Assembly: GCF_005239225.2 (NCBI RefSeq) | Contig: NC_133302.1 | Location: forward strand, 17,587,357-17,651,356 | DNA from: Populus alba | Taxonomy: Eukaryota; Streptophyta; Magnoliopsida; Malpighiales; Salicaceae | Direction of reading: 5' to 3' | Length of the DNA stretch: 64,000 nt | Shown: positions 21,841 to 34,000 of the stretch, piece after piece | Layout of the letters: every line of letters begins with the position of its first letter | Numbering within the stretch: position 1 is the stretch's first letter | Position numbers and translations under genes: made by a program | The notes under the pieces: model-generated | Databases searched by the model: none | What the model saw: the letters and a program-made list of their open reading frames with translations, nothing else | Told to the model about the DNA's origin: nothing

Positions 21841-23857
21841 GTTCTCAGGTGCCATGTGGCTCCTACCTACTGAAAACACTTTTATTTTGATCTCCAAATA
21901 TTTATTAACGTGGCTGCGGGTGAGCTTAGTATAATTTTCTCTGAATCGAAACTATTTAAAAATTGATTGGGAAAATATCTTTTGTATTTTTTACTATTTT
22001 TTGCACACTAAAAATATATATATATAAAAGTTATAGTCATTTGATTAAAAAAGGAGTCAAGCAGCGTAGCGTATGCAGGTGACCGTCTGGTCCATAAATG
22101 AATTTTATTTTCAAAATTCAAGATCCAACTATAATTCAACTGGGGCGTAAATCAAACGGAAGATTAAAAAAAAAACCGACTTTTGAACTCCGTGTAACCA
22201 TTCTAACTTGACGGATTTGCCGGTTCTTAACCATTTTGACAATTTTATTTTATAGATGTCATCATGCTTTGATGATAATTAAACTCTCTGTCGCATGCAG
22301 CGGTTCTTTTACACCCCTATTGCTAGAGGCTGTTGAGAAAGTACGTCCTGTTTTGATCATCAATGGGATTTCTTTCTTCCAATCCATAGAATAGCGATAG
22401 CTTTACAGTTTAGGAGTACTGTCCCAGGTTGCCTAGCTAGCTTTCGTCTTCCTTTCCCTTGTCCTCTACTGCAAAAGTGTGATTTTGGGTGCTGATTATG
22501 GAGACATCCATACTTGCCTACACCCCGAGTATATTTGTTTAATTAATTATGATTAGTGGAGTAGCATTATATATATATAGATTGATGGGAAGTCATCATT
22601 TTGGCTGTGATCAAAGTACTTGTTGGACTTCTGGTGTGATTAAATTAAGTATCTGCAACAAAAAGATCAAAAGCAGTTCCTCCTGATCTGGTAGTGACTC
22701 CTGCATTTTCTTTGAAAGAATTTGGAATGCATCTTTTTGCCCCTTTCTCAGAGCTGGGTGCTCCTTTCTTTTTTTCTTTTTACTTTGTAACGATTGACCT
22801 TCTCTTTATATAAATAAAGAAAAAGAAAAAGTAAAAGGGAAAGGTTTGCTCATCTTCTTGAAACACACTTGGCCCTCAACGAGAAAAAAATGATACATGT
22901 CCTTTAACGTGCGCGACAAGTCTTAGAATTATTTTTTAGATCCATTTCCAAACAGGAACTAAGACTTCGAGGGGGTGCTGATTGGTGTATATAGAATCGT
23001 ACTCCAACCTCCTGGAAACAGACTTTACTCAAGAAGAGAACAAAATTTTGTTTATTTTTTCCAACCCGGAAGCATTGCACTTCTCTTTTAACAATTCAGG
23101 ATACTTGCAAATCTCTTATATAATATTCCAGAGATATTTTCTCAGTTTTCTCTTTGGAAAGTGCGTAGTGGCTTCATTTCTTACAATATTTTATGGAATT
23201 AAATAGTTGGTGGAACAACGACTGCATTGTTTGTTTGTTGCTAGTTTTCTTAAAAAACAATTTGGGAGAACTATCATGTGAGCGTTGGCATCAAAACAGC
23301 GATGAATGTTCACATTTGCATTTTATATTCATAGTTTGTTGCAATTGGTCCCGATGTAGACTAACGATTGGTGCCTTTTTTTCCCATCAACTGGGGTCAA
23401 TCTTCAACATTCCACCTTCGTGTGCAAGATTTGTATGCTTCTTCATCCACCTTCGTGGGGTCAATCTTAACGCATGTGGTTAAGCTTAATCCATTTTTAA
23501 TAGGCAGTGTTTGAATGGTTCAAAACAGCTATGAATGTTCACATATATTCATAGTTGTTGCTATTGGTCCCGATGTTGACTAACGATCGGTTCCAATTTT
23601 TTCCCATCAATTGGGGTCAATCTTCACCATTCCACCCTCGTGTGGAAGATTTTTATGCTTCTTCATTAACTCTTTACAGCTCCAGCTCCTTGCAGCACAA
23701 CCTCTGCCACTTTCTTGTTCTTGTTAGCTATTTGTTGCCAATCAATTGTAAAGGCATTTATAGCGAAACTTCCTTGCTAATCAAACAAAAAATACAAAAA
23801 AGAAAAAAAAAACAATTATAGTTGGGATTTCCATCTCCCAATCGACCAGTAAATCAA
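21841..23857. other. Upstream region of the CC-NB-LRR gene
   Basis: No coding gene. A TATA-like string TATATAAATA stands at 22807-22816, about 1.04 kb before the start codon, so if it is used the leader is long or contains an intron. The part at 23291-23668 is a duplicated block, described separately. Confidence 0.4.
23291..23668 (+). repeat. Duplicated block in the leader of the CC-NB-LRR gene
   Basis: Copy 1 (23291-23447) and copy 2 (23520-23668) share 'tcaaaacagc', 'atgaatgttcaca', 'attggtcccgatgt', 'gactaacgat', 'ttcccatcaa', 'tggggtcaatcttca' and 'atgcttcttcat'. The 72 bases between them include a segment (23470-23527) that also occurs at 16018-16075. Both copies lie within 570 bases of the start codon and could be in the promoter or 5' UTR. 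Confidence 0.8.
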
Positions 23858-26800
23858 ATGACAGAAGCTATTTTGGTCAGTATTACTGATAGAATCTTGG
23901 GAAAACTAGGGAACCTGGCCCTGCAAGAGATAGGACTGATATGGGGTGTTAAGGACGAGCTTGAAAAACTAAGGAATACTGCTTCTGTTATCAAAGCAAT
24001 ATTTCTTGATGCAGAGGAGCAGCAAACAAAAAGCCATGAGGTTAGAGATTGGCTCCAAAAGCTTAAAGATGCAATTTATGATGCAGATGATTTGCTGGAT
24101 GATTTCTCCACGGAAATGTTGCAACAGCAGCTGATGATGCAGGATAAGAAGAAGATAGAGGTATGTGCTTTCTTTTCGAAGATAAAGAAGACTGCATATG
24201 GTTTTAGCATGTCTCCTAAGATTAAGGCAATTAGGGAGAGACTGAATGACATAGCTTCAGACAGAAGCAAATTCCATTTGACAGACCACCCCAGACAGAT
24301 GCCTAGTGTTAGTGTAGAGAGGAAGCAGACTCATTCTTTTGTTTGCGTTGAAGAAGTTGTGGGGAGAGAGGATGATAAATTGGCCATTGTAGAATTGCTG
24401 TTGCACTCTAACACTGAGGAGAATGTTTCTGTTATACCAGTAGTTGGCATTGGGGGGCTAGGAAAGACTACTCTTGTGCAGCTCGTTTACAATTCTGAGA
24501 AAATACGAAGGCATTTTGAGCTAAGAATTTGGGTGTGTGTTTCTGATGTTTTTGATGTGAAGTTAATAGTTCAAAAAATTTTGGAATCTGCAACTAATAC
24601 TAAATGTGATGGCCTCGAAATGGATTCCTTGTTAACTCGTCTTGGAAAAGAAATAGATGGCAAGAAATTTTTGCTTATTTTGGATGATGTATGGAATGAT
24701 AACCGTGAGAGATGGCTAAAACTGAGGGATCTGTTAATGGGTGGAGCAAGGGGGAGTAAGGTTGTGGTGACGACACGCACTCAGTTGATCGCAACGATTA
24801 CTGGCACAGCTAAACCATACTTCCTCAGAAGTCTTTCTGAAGATGAGTCGTGGTCTTTGTTTGAGAAGTCAGCTTTCAAACAAGGGAAAGAATTTGAGAA
24901 TACAAGGCTTGTAGCAATCGGAAAGGAGGTTGTTAAGAAATGTGCGGGAGTTCCCCTCGCCATAAGGACCATGGGAAGCCTTCTTTACTGCAAGGATACA
25001 GAAACTGAGTGGCTCTCTTTTAAAGACAGAGATCTTTCCATGATACCTCAAAATGAGAATGACATTTTACCGATCTTGAAGTTGAGCTATGAGCTACTTC
25101 CGCCATGCTTGAAGAGTTGCTTTGCTTACTGTTCCTTGTTCCCCAAGGACTACGAAATTAATAAGCAAACACTGATAAAACTCTGGATGGCACAAGGTTT
25201 TCTGCAGCCAGCCGATGGAATGCAACATCCTGAGGAAGTCGGTCATCAGTGTTTCATGGATTTAGCTCGGCGATCCTTCTTCCAAGATTTCGAGTATGGT
25301 GAATGGGGTGATGTGGTGAGTTGCAGAATGCACGATCTGATGCATGACCTTGCCCTGTTAGTTGGTGGAAGTGAGAGCTCTACAGTCGATTCTAATGCAG
25401 AAAATATACGTGAAAGAATTCGTCATGTATCCCTTGACTTTGAATTAGATTCATCGCAGAAAATCCCCCCCTCTTTGTTCAAAGCAAACAAAATTCGGAC
25501 ATTTGTGCTGCCTGTGCAACCAGTTCATCGTAAAATACTGAATCAGGCTCCCCATGATACAATTATTTCCAGTTTCAGGTGCTTGCGTGCATTAGATTTT
25601 CATAACACAGGGGTTGACATTGTGCCTAATTCAATCCGTAAGTTGAAGCATTTGCGGTATCTTGATCTCTCCAAGAACGAAGATCTAAAAAGACTCCCCC
25701 GTTGCATTACCAGACTGAAGAATTTGCAGACACTCAAGCTCTCTTCCTGCAAAAGGTTAGAATCATTGCCAAGTCACATCAGTAAAATGATCAGTCTTAG
25801 GCATCTTGAGATTGACCATTGTACTGGTTTGACGCACATGCCAAATGGTCTGGGGCAACTAACCGCTCTTCAGACATTAACACAATTTGTAGTTGGCAAG
25901 TATGGCACCTCCCCTGATCTCAGTGCACGCCTGAGGGACTTAAATGGCCTCAACGACCTACGAGGAGAGTTAAAAATTTCAAAGCTGGAAAAATTGAAGG
26001 TTTCTGCAGCGGAATCAAGGGAAGCGAATTTGAAGGGAAAAGAGAACTTGGAGGTCTTGAGATTAGAATGGACCAGAGGAGTTAATGATGACAGAGTTAT
26101 TGATGAAGATGAAGTGTTGCTAGAAAGCTTTCAGCCACATTCTAATCTTAAGGAGTTTCACATTTACGGGTATAGAGCTGGAAAGTTTCCAAGTTGGATG
26201 GTGCTTAACTTGTCTTTATTGCTCCCGAATCTTCAGGAGATCATCATATGGAGGTGTTACAGATGCTTAGAGCTCCCGATGTTTAGTCAGCTACCTATGC
26301 TCAAGGTTCTGAAACTTGAAGAGGTTACGGCTCTGGAGTACATCGAGAATAGCAGCAATGGGTCTTCTTCATTGTTTTCAGTCAGGGGCAATCTATCCAA
26401 GAGAGGAAAAAGAGAAGAAAAATCGGCACTGTTCTTCCCAAACCTACAAGAACTTCGACTCTTTGACTTGCGTAACTTCAAGGGATGGTGGAGGGAAGAA
26501 GTTTCTGTGGTTAATAATGATGAAGCAACAGTAGAAACGACAACCAAAACATCAGGAATATCACTTCCATCAGTAGCAGCCGGCGAGGAGAAGCAACAGC
26601 CACTACAGCAGCAGCTAGTTCTGCCGTCATTTCCTTGCCTTTCAAAATTAACTATTGGCCACTGTCCAAATCTATCAAACTTGCCATTGCATCCATTTCT
26701 TAATGAAGTGGAGTTCAAGGATGTGAATGCTGGCCTGGTGCAGTGGTCAATGGTGGGTCTTGCTTCAATAGAAGGGAGTTCAGCATCAGGAAGAAACACT

Positions 26801-27505
26801 TCACTTCCTTCCTTCCCCTCCACTCTTAAACTGAAGCATCTGTGTATTGACAGCGTCATGGATCTTGTTTCAATGTCACAGCTAGGACTCCAAAACCTCA
26901 CTTGCCTTGAGCATCTAACCATAGAGAATTGTCCAAATCTGTCATCTCTTCCAGAGGAAAGTTTTAGGGGTTTAAGGTCACTCCGTTTTCTCTCCATTCG
27001 TGGCTGTGGAAGCCTAACGTCACTGTCCCTGGGATTGCAATATCTCACATCCCTCGAAGAGCTTGAAATCGAAGAGTGCAGAGCACTTGACATGTCAGAT
27101 TGCGATGAAGAGAACAGCTTGCAATTTCGAGGACTGAAGAGCCTTCGGAGACTGAAAATCGGATATATGCCACAATTAGAATCTATACCGGACGGAATTC
27201 ATGAAGCTAAATCGTTGCAAGATTTAAAGATTGAAGGCTGTGTTGCCTTGAAAACTTTGCCAGAGTGGATTCATGAACTCAAATTACTTCAAAGGCTTGA
27301 CATTTCTGATTGTCCCGAGCTCAATTCTCTACCACAGGGTTGCATGAACGCATTGCAAATTTTGGAAATCTACAACTGTCCCAAGTTGCTGAGAATATGC
27401 GAAACGAGAACAAGCATGGACTGGCCTTTTATCGCCCACATCCCTCATGTCTATGTTGACCGGAAAAAGATTACGATGCATGCTGCTGATATCTCAAGCT
27501 TGTAA
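23858..27505 (+). CDS. CC-NB-LRR (CNL) disease-resistance protein, intronless
   Basis: One exon codes for 1215 residues from the first in-frame ATG; an in-frame stop lies at 23819-23821. Residues 1 to about 160 form an Rx-type coiled coil with YDADDLLDDF (from residue 74) in place of EDVID. The NB-ARC domain has P-loop GIGGLGKTT (197-205), kinase-2 LDDVW (275-279), RNBS-B GSKVVVTTR (299-307), GVPLA instead of GLPLA (364-368), RNBS-D CLKSCFAYCSLFP (417-429) and an intact MHD (491-493). LRRs run from about residue 560 to near the end, with a low-complexity insert rich in Glu, Thr and Gln at about 880-920. Such proteins sense pathogen effectors in the cytosol or nucleus and trigger cell death. 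All key motifs are present, so it is probably functional. It is isolated here among transposons. Its ligand cannot be told from sequence. Confidence 0.95.
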   Translation: MTEAILVSITDRILGKLGNLALQEIGLIWGVKDELEKLRNTASVIKAIFLDAEEQQTKSHEVRDWLQKLKDAIYDADDLLDDFSTEMLQQQLMMQDKKKIEVCAFFSKIKKTAYGFSMSPKIKAIRERLNDIASDRSKFHLTDHPRQMPSVSVERKQTHSFVCVEEVVGREDDKLAIVELLLHSNTEENVSVIPVVGIGGLGKTTLVQLVYNSEKIRRHFELRIWVCVSDVFDVKLIVQKILESATNTKCDGLEMDSLLTRLGKEIDGKKFLLILDDVWNDNRERWLKLRDLLMGGARGSKVVVTTRTQLIATITGTAKPYFLRSLSEDESWSLFEKSAFKQGKEFENTRLVAIGKEVVKKCAGVPLAIRTMGSLLYCKDTETEWLSFKDRDLSMIPQNENDILPILKLSYELLPPCLKSCFAYCSLFPKDYEINKQTLIKLWMAQGFLQPADGMQHPEEVGHQCFMDLARRSFFQDFEYGEWGDVVSCRMHDLMHDLALLVGGSESSTVDSNAENIRERIRHVSLDFELDSSQKIPPSLFKANKIRTFVLPVQPVHRKILNQAPHDTIISSFRCLRALDFHNTGVDIVPNSIRKLKHLRYLDLSKNEDLKRLPRCITRLKNLQTLKLSSCKRLESLPSHISKMISLRHLEIDHCTGLTHMPNGLGQLTALQTLTQFVVGKYGTSPDLSARLRDLNGLNDLRGELKISKLEKLKVSAAESREANLKGKENLEVLRLEWTRGVNDDRVIDEDEVLLESFQPHSNLKEFHIYGYRAGKFPSWMVLNLSLLLPNLQEIIIWRCYRCLELPMFSQLPMLKVLKLEEVTALEYIENSSNGSSSLFSVRGNLSKRGKREEKSALFFPNLQELRLFDLRNFKGWWREEVSVVNNDEATVETTTKTSGISLPSVAAGEEKQQPLQQQLVLPSFPCLSKLTIGHCPNLSNLPLHPFLNEVEFKDVNAGLVQWSMVGLASIEGSSASGRNTSLPSFPSTLKLKHLCIDSVMDLVSMSQLGLQNLTCLEHLTIENCPNLSSLPEESFRGLRSLRFLSIRGCGSLTSLSLGLQYLTSLEELEIEECRALDMSDCDEENSLQFRGLKSLRRLKIGYMPQLESIPDGIHEAKSLQDLKIEGCVALKTLPEWIHELKLLQRLDISDCPELNSLPQGCMNALQILEIYNCPKLLRICETRTSMDWPFIAHIPHVYVDRKKITMHAADISSL

Positions 27506-28424
27506 GGGTTTCTGTTTCATTTTGCAAGTCTGCTCGTCTTCTTTATCCTTTAGTTCCTTATAAACTGCCATGGATATCCCTTACTTCGTTGGTTGTTGTT
27601 CAAGATACATGGGTTTGGATTCGCTTTGTTATCAAGAAATGAAATGAGCACAAGATCAATTGTAATCGAAGAAAGAATTCAGGAATTAATGTCCAGAAGT
27701 CAAGTCTTTTTATATTTCCGATTTGCTGCAAATTTTTAACACATCATTGCTCATCTCACAATTCCAGTACAAAATCAAAATTTTGTGAAATACAAATTTA
27801 AGTTGCATATTTTCAACGTTGTGTTCCATTGGCATGCATCTAGCAGAAATTTAACCTATGAATTCATCAATTATGACTACGATGCTTTAACTATTCAACC
27901 ATAACATGTTAGATTGTTTCTGATTGTTTTTATTTGTGAAACAGAGGTATAATCTGATCTGGCGAGATACATACTCATATGGCAAATTACACGAGTATAT
28001 TGATAAAGTCCACATATAATGATCTAACTTGTTACTTTTTAGTTGGGAGACTATCTATTTAGACCTATTTTATTATTTTGCTTTATTTATTTTGGTTATT
28101 TATGTTAGAAAATTTTATTTGATAGGTTTTAGAATTATGTTATTTATATGTTTTTCTTTTAGTTTGTGAGATAATGTTGATGAATTGAATAAAAATTACA
28201 AAGTTGCAGACTTTTTCAACTCTTATTTTTCTCTTTTCTGACTTTTTTTTTTTAACTTTTAATTCTTAGCTTTTTTCCTTAAGTTTCTTTCTTTTCTACC
28301 TTATGTTTTTTTCTTTGTTCGAATGGTTGCATTTGAAGTACTTCTATCCAATTAATTTAATGGGAATCAAAACTTTTTGGGTTATCAGTTGGCTTGTACT
28401 AGATATGTATATAGATCATAGTTT

Positions 28425-28695
28425 TAAAACTCAGCCCAACTTGATGAGTCGATTCAGAACCCGTTAAATCAGGGCTAGAAACAAGCTGAGTTTATAAAAA
28501 ATAAGGGTATTTAAAAACCCGACGACCTGATTGACCTGGTAAGACCTAATAAAAAACTTAATTAGAACTTATTGACTATTTTTTTTTTTACCAAAAAATG
28601 TTGTTTTTTACCAAAACCTGATGACCCGATTAAAACTCGTGACAGGATCTTAAACCGGGTCGATCACTAAACCGCATTTAAAAACACTAGTGTAG
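28425..28695. repeat. Probable MITE with 'acccg/gggtc' motifs
   Basis: The interior carries repeated 'aacccgacgacctgattgac', 'gatgacccgattaaaac' and 'aaaccgggtcgatcactaaa' strings, and the ends 'tagttttaaaactc' and (inverted) 'tagtgtttttaaatgc' pair loosely. No clear target duplication. Related scraps appear at 41010-41130 and 42240-42390. Confidence 0.45.
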
Positions 28696-29274
28696 ATAAA
28701 TCACTTAATGTTCATATGAGTCTTTTACTTAAAGGACCTGAAAGTACTTGACACTTTTCGTGCTACGCTTGCTGATTATTTTCTTAAAGCACTTAGTGAC
28801 AGTTTTATTTATTTATTTATGTTGGAATTTATTTGTATTGGAATAATTAATTTGAGGTTAAAAGCTCAAAATTAGTTAAATAAAAAAAGTATAGAATTTA
28901 AATTATAATAATAAGAACTAGTCTAGCCTACCAGGTTAATGCGGTGACTTGTTAATCCAAAGTCTAGTTTAAGCTGATGTAAGTGAAAAATTTCCTTCTT
29001 TTATTAAAATAATATTTAAAAAAAAAATTTAAATTAATTAAGTTAATTCACCAAAATCTGGATAGGTGAACTTCTTGACTGTGTCATGTAACTATGGTTC
29101 AGACAATTTTTTTTTTAAAAAAGGAATAAATGAAAGCTTCGGCACAATGAGGTCAAATTTTGGCTTACAACTATCATTTAAAAGCTTCTTACAGATGAAA
29201 AGGCGCAGTTATCGAGTGGGCTTTCTATGTTATCCCAACAGGCAACTGTGGAGAAGTCCCATGAAATTGTTGCA

Positions 29275-29512
29275 GTCTTGATTATTTATTGTTTGGTTTA
29301 ATTTTTTTCAGTTTAATTTGGTTTATTTTTAACTAAATTAGTTTGATTAAAGTTTTTTTTATTTTAAATTTATAAAATCAAACCAAGCCAAATCAAATAT
29401 TTTTTAAAATATTCTAATCAATTTAATTTAATTTGAATTTTTTATTTTATTTTTTTCAGTTTTTTTAATTTAATAAATATTTTAGGTTTTTAACTCATCT
29501 CCGATCCAAATT
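29275..29512 (-). repeat. Partial inverted copy of the hAT-type MITE at 17577
   Basis: Read on the minus strand it follows 'gagatgagttaaaaac', 'ttgattagaatattttaaaaaatatttg' type and 'ggttttgattttataa' blocks in the order of the complete copy. Confidence 0.5.
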
Positions 29513-31083
29513 CTAAAGGCTCCCAGTTGAAATAATAGAAGCAAGGGACGACGAGCTACAAAGTATCTCCTATGAAGATGCTCCTTAACGTCTAAACCTG
29601 ATGTTCTTAGCAGTCAGAATGTCCAAAAGGAACCGAAAACACATTAAAATTAAGCATTAAAATTTATTAATCACAGTATTTGTAAGATTTATAGGATGCC
29701 ATCAGCACAGTCTATTAAATCATCATCCTGTTAAGATGCTTTCAATTTCTTGACCGAATGCAGTAGCTAAAAAGCAAGGGATATGTAGGCTCTGCTGCAT
29801 CCCCAAAAACGATGTAAATGTTCAATTGTTTAAGCAAAACAGCAACTACTTTGATGGCTTAAACGATCTTGCTGTGGTTTTGACAGCAGCTTGAGATCCC
29901 AAATATGGCAATCAATTACAAATGGATCTGTAGATGGATCTGTAGATGAGGTCCTTCGTCATGGTTTGTCACTTATAAAAAAAAAAAAAAAAATTCCCAA
30001 CAAAAACTGGAATGAACACCAAAGAATAACCATGCTTCATCAATGAACTTCTGCTCATCCCCATTAAAGGTGAAAACCTTTCCTCTTCTGCCTCTGTATG
30101 GGGCCAAAAATATAAGTTGCATATATTACATTTTATAATGTCTGAATAATTCTAGCAATATATACACCAGATTTGTTTATATTTGCCAGTTCTGAACTAT
30201 CTTCAGAATACAACAAATCAAAGGGCCATTCACGACCACTTAAGTAGAGGAAAATCACTTCAACAGGAGGGTATATAATTCCTTCAAGATCATCAAGGAA
30301 GAACGGCTAAAGATAAGGGGAAATTAGAGGAAGGAAATGATTGTTCAACGCTGTTCATCAGCATGCAATGAATGTCAATGTTCTTGTCCCTTCTTTTAGT
30401 TTGGAGGGTTCTTACTTAAAATCACAGTTATTCAACTGTACTGCTCACAGCTAAAGAAAAAATATCTGCAGCAGTACTGTAGCAAATACACGAGAAACAG
30501 GTTTATGCTCAACTTCAATTATTAATTCCATTTGGGGTCACATCCACCTTTTTTTTTCTTTGATTTTTCTTAGGATAGGTTCTTGTTCTGTCTGATTGTC
30601 TATGAACTTAACCTCTTCCATCAAAATTCCAACATTTTAATCAGATTAAATTGAAAATCTTACTAAAGTTGATCGTGGCGGGATCGAGGCGCCATGAACA
30701 TGTAATATAAGACCTTCCTATCAAGATAGATCAGAAACATTTAGATAATGAAAATCTAATCGGTTATAAAGTATACTAAGAGTTTCGGTCAATGGGATAT
30801 TGATCTCAAACTTATTTTTATTCTAATTAACATCTTAAACTTGATTTTTTATCGGCAATATCATCCTTCCGTTGGTGAATGTAGGAGATTTATATTTAAG
30901 AAAAAAAAACTTACAAGAAATTCTTGGGTAAATCATATGATTCACTAAAATAAAATCAAAGAATCCCCTTCTCATCAGCACGGACTTGACAAGAACATCA
31001 ATTATCGCCCCCTAGTTGAAAACTATGCCAGCCACCTAACACAAAACCCCAAATAATTTCGATGCTTGAGCAGACATTAAGCT

Positions 31084-34000
31084 ATTGATCGATTGATCAT
31101 TTCTTTATCAATATATTATTTGTTCTTTGTTTTTTCATTTTAAAGGGGTGAAACTACATTAATTCGAAATAAGATTTCAAGCAAAGACAAAAAGTACTAG
31201 CTTCGTGCATTAACTAGGAGTCTACTTGCAGACTTTGACAAGCTCAACAATGGCCAAGGCCAAAGAGTTAAAGAAGAAGATAGAAACAAACAAAGAAGTA
31301 GAATGTACAGAGAAAAAGGGTAAAGGAAAGCAATAACGGAAAGAGATAAATAGCAGAAAAGCTTGTGACTAAAATTTTGTACATGAGATAACCATTGTTT
31401 CTAGCAACTAGGTATCCTTTTTATATTGTTACAAAGTTGGAGTTTCACATAAACTTCTAATATTGTTTATATCTAGAAAAAAAGTTTATATTATGAATTC
31501 TAATAGAATTTACATTTCTAAAAACGCATCTCCTTCTTAGCAATCTCATGTTTCCTAACTAATTTTTAATCATTATTAATGTATTATGCTAAAAACTCTT
31601 ATTCAGAATAAAACTTGGTCTTCTAGTCATTCAAGTTAACTCTTATCTCTATAATAAATTTTTGTTTCCTAGTTGATCATGAGTTTTATTTTCATTGGTT
31701 AATTGTCTTTTATCTTTCCTAATCGACTTAAACTCTTTTTTAGCCAATATAATCTTATTTTTAACGATCGATTTTAACCTTATTTTTCTTGTTTGGTAAT
31801 GAACAACTATTATTCTTATTTGATTGATATATAGATTTTATTTTTTGCATAAACAATGCCCCTCATATTCTTTTTTATTTAAGATAAATGAAGGAATATT
31901 GACTTGCCCTATTATTAAATTTATCAACAAAATGACCATTGATAATGTGATAAATTAAACAGTATTTTTTTAAATATCAACCATGTTTCACTTTTTAACT
32001 TGTTAACCAACTAAGCAATTTCAAAATAAAATGTTGTTTGGTTTAAAAGCAATACTTAAAGGTTACTTGAGTGGTTAGCTCTTACCTTTTCTTGTTTAGC
32101 TTGTGTTTAAATAGTTTATATAGATCTTTTTATTATTTTTACGATGACCTTTCTAAATATCTTCTTAGAAACTTGCCTCTTGAGTTGTTTAGGATCTAAA
32201 ACGACTATGGATAAATATGGTTGTATTTGGATTTAAACCTTCTTCAGTCTTTTTGCCAAGGTTGTTTATTATAGAGTAAGTTTGTCCTAAGTTGAAATCA
32301 GCCATTGTGCATTGTTATTTATCTATTTTTATGTTGGGTTATGTTTGATTTTGCCTATCATTGATCGTGTGTGTTGTTGGTCATCAATACCACGTATTAG
32401 TAATCTAATATGTGCCTTTTATATTGATTTTTGACAAAAGGACTACCTTTTTTTTTTTTGGTTCATAGATATATGTTTGGTATGGTATATTGTTTAGTAT
32501 CATCTTTTCTCATCAATGTGTTCAGTTGACACATCCTTCTAAATTATGACTTGGTTAATCGATCTTGTTTCCATGTTTTTTTTTTTATATACAGATTTTC
32601 AAGATATTGATGTTTTGTAACCAAACCATAATCCTCATTATTAGGTTTGGGTCATTTATGTTATGGCTAATGGTTATGCCACTCAATATCAACGAGTCTT
32701 TACAACCTAAAACTCTTGGTCTGTCGCTAAGTTATAACTTGTTCAGCTTTCCCCTTTATATCTTCTCTTTTAGAAAGGATGGTATGATAAATAGAACACC
32801 TATAAACCTAACAATAAGGCATCTCCTAAACTTTTTATGACAATTCCTTGGCTTTTCCATGTTTGGTATACTTTTTTTCAATAACAGTACCCATGACTAA
32901 TTATATCCTTTATCACGGGCTAATCAAGCCTTGTCCTTTTTGCTTGAGGGTAGATACAATCATTATCACATTAGGAAATGGGTCAATATCCACCTTCATC
33001 TTTTTAGCTGTCATGTCTCTATGAGTTATGCTATTTATAATATTTTTTTTTCCCTTGATTTTATCAGGAGTGAGGATTGTATGATTTATAAGAAGCTTTA
33101 TTTGTTCCTATGCATCAATTAGTTAAGAACCTTTTTAATTATTTTGATGTCAAAATCATATTTTGGCTAAGTTAGCCAATGTTACTTATGGTTTTGTTTT
33201 ATAGAAGTTCTTATAAATTTGGCTCTCCATCTCTTTCTAAGTACTAATGGAATAGGGTGGAAGCATAAAGAACCAATAAAATACAATCATAGCAAGCAAT
33301 GAACCAGACAACTTGAGTTGTATAAAAAAATTATTTTCACATCATCATATTGATTAGTAAATTTAGCTATGTGTTCTCTTGTTAACTATTTATTCTCTCT
33401 AGAAAAATTGTTTAAAGTCGGCTATCTTGATGCCTGTAGGAATTGGATGTAATATTTTAAGATTATAGATGATATTATGTAAGCCTAGTTGTATGTCTAA
33501 CTTTTAACCCCATCTCTTTCTTTTAAATATTGAGCCAACTCAACCTTGTTATTTTTTCCCTTTTCTTATTAATCAATAAAAAGTGTTTATGGTGCATCAG
33601 GATTAAGGTTTTCTTGTTAATTTTTCCCTTTTCTTATTAATCAATAAAAAGTGTTTATGGTGCATTAGGATTAAGGTTTTCTTGTTAAAAATAGCTTATT
33701 TGAAACTAAACTACCTACTAACAAGTTGTTATGATTGCAACTATGGATGTTGTGCCACCTAAGTGACCTGATACTACTTGTACACTTGAGAGTTCAACAT
33801 TGTATCAAGAGAAATTATACCTAGATTGAACTATGCTTGCTACGAAGTTTGATACATGAGTATGTGATATTCAACATGAGATTATATAGTTCCAAATACC
33901 CTTATTGGAGTGCTTGATACTGCAAAATATCCTAGGACTTTCCTTTGTATGTCTAGATAAAAAAAAAAAAAGTGTGTTGAATATACTCATTTTAAGCTCA

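Larger units (their letters stand above)
27506..31080. other. Intergenic DNA downstream of the CNL gene
   Basis: Holds the CNL 3' UTR, two MITE-type pieces (28425-28695 and 29275-29512) and about 1.5 kb (29550-31080) of less AT-biased sequence in which I recognise no gene on either strand. Confidence 0.45.

Noticed and set aside
23822..23857. Possible TTG start 12 codons before the CNL ATG
   Set aside because: Plant nuclear genes rarely use TTG, and the ATG at 23858 gives the expected Rx-type N-terminus.
26287..27093. 268-codon open frame on the minus strand
   Set aside because: It lies wholly opposite the LRR part of the CNL gene, has no recognisable domain and is explained by the codon pattern of the leucine-rich repeats.
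29550..31080. Possible hidden gene in less AT-biased DNA
   Set aside because: No frame on either strand gives a recognisable protein or consistent splice sites.
32565..33122. Two plus-strand open frames of 91 and 63 codons
   Set aside because: Hydrophobic AT-rich text without a domain, splice pattern or conserved partner in the window.
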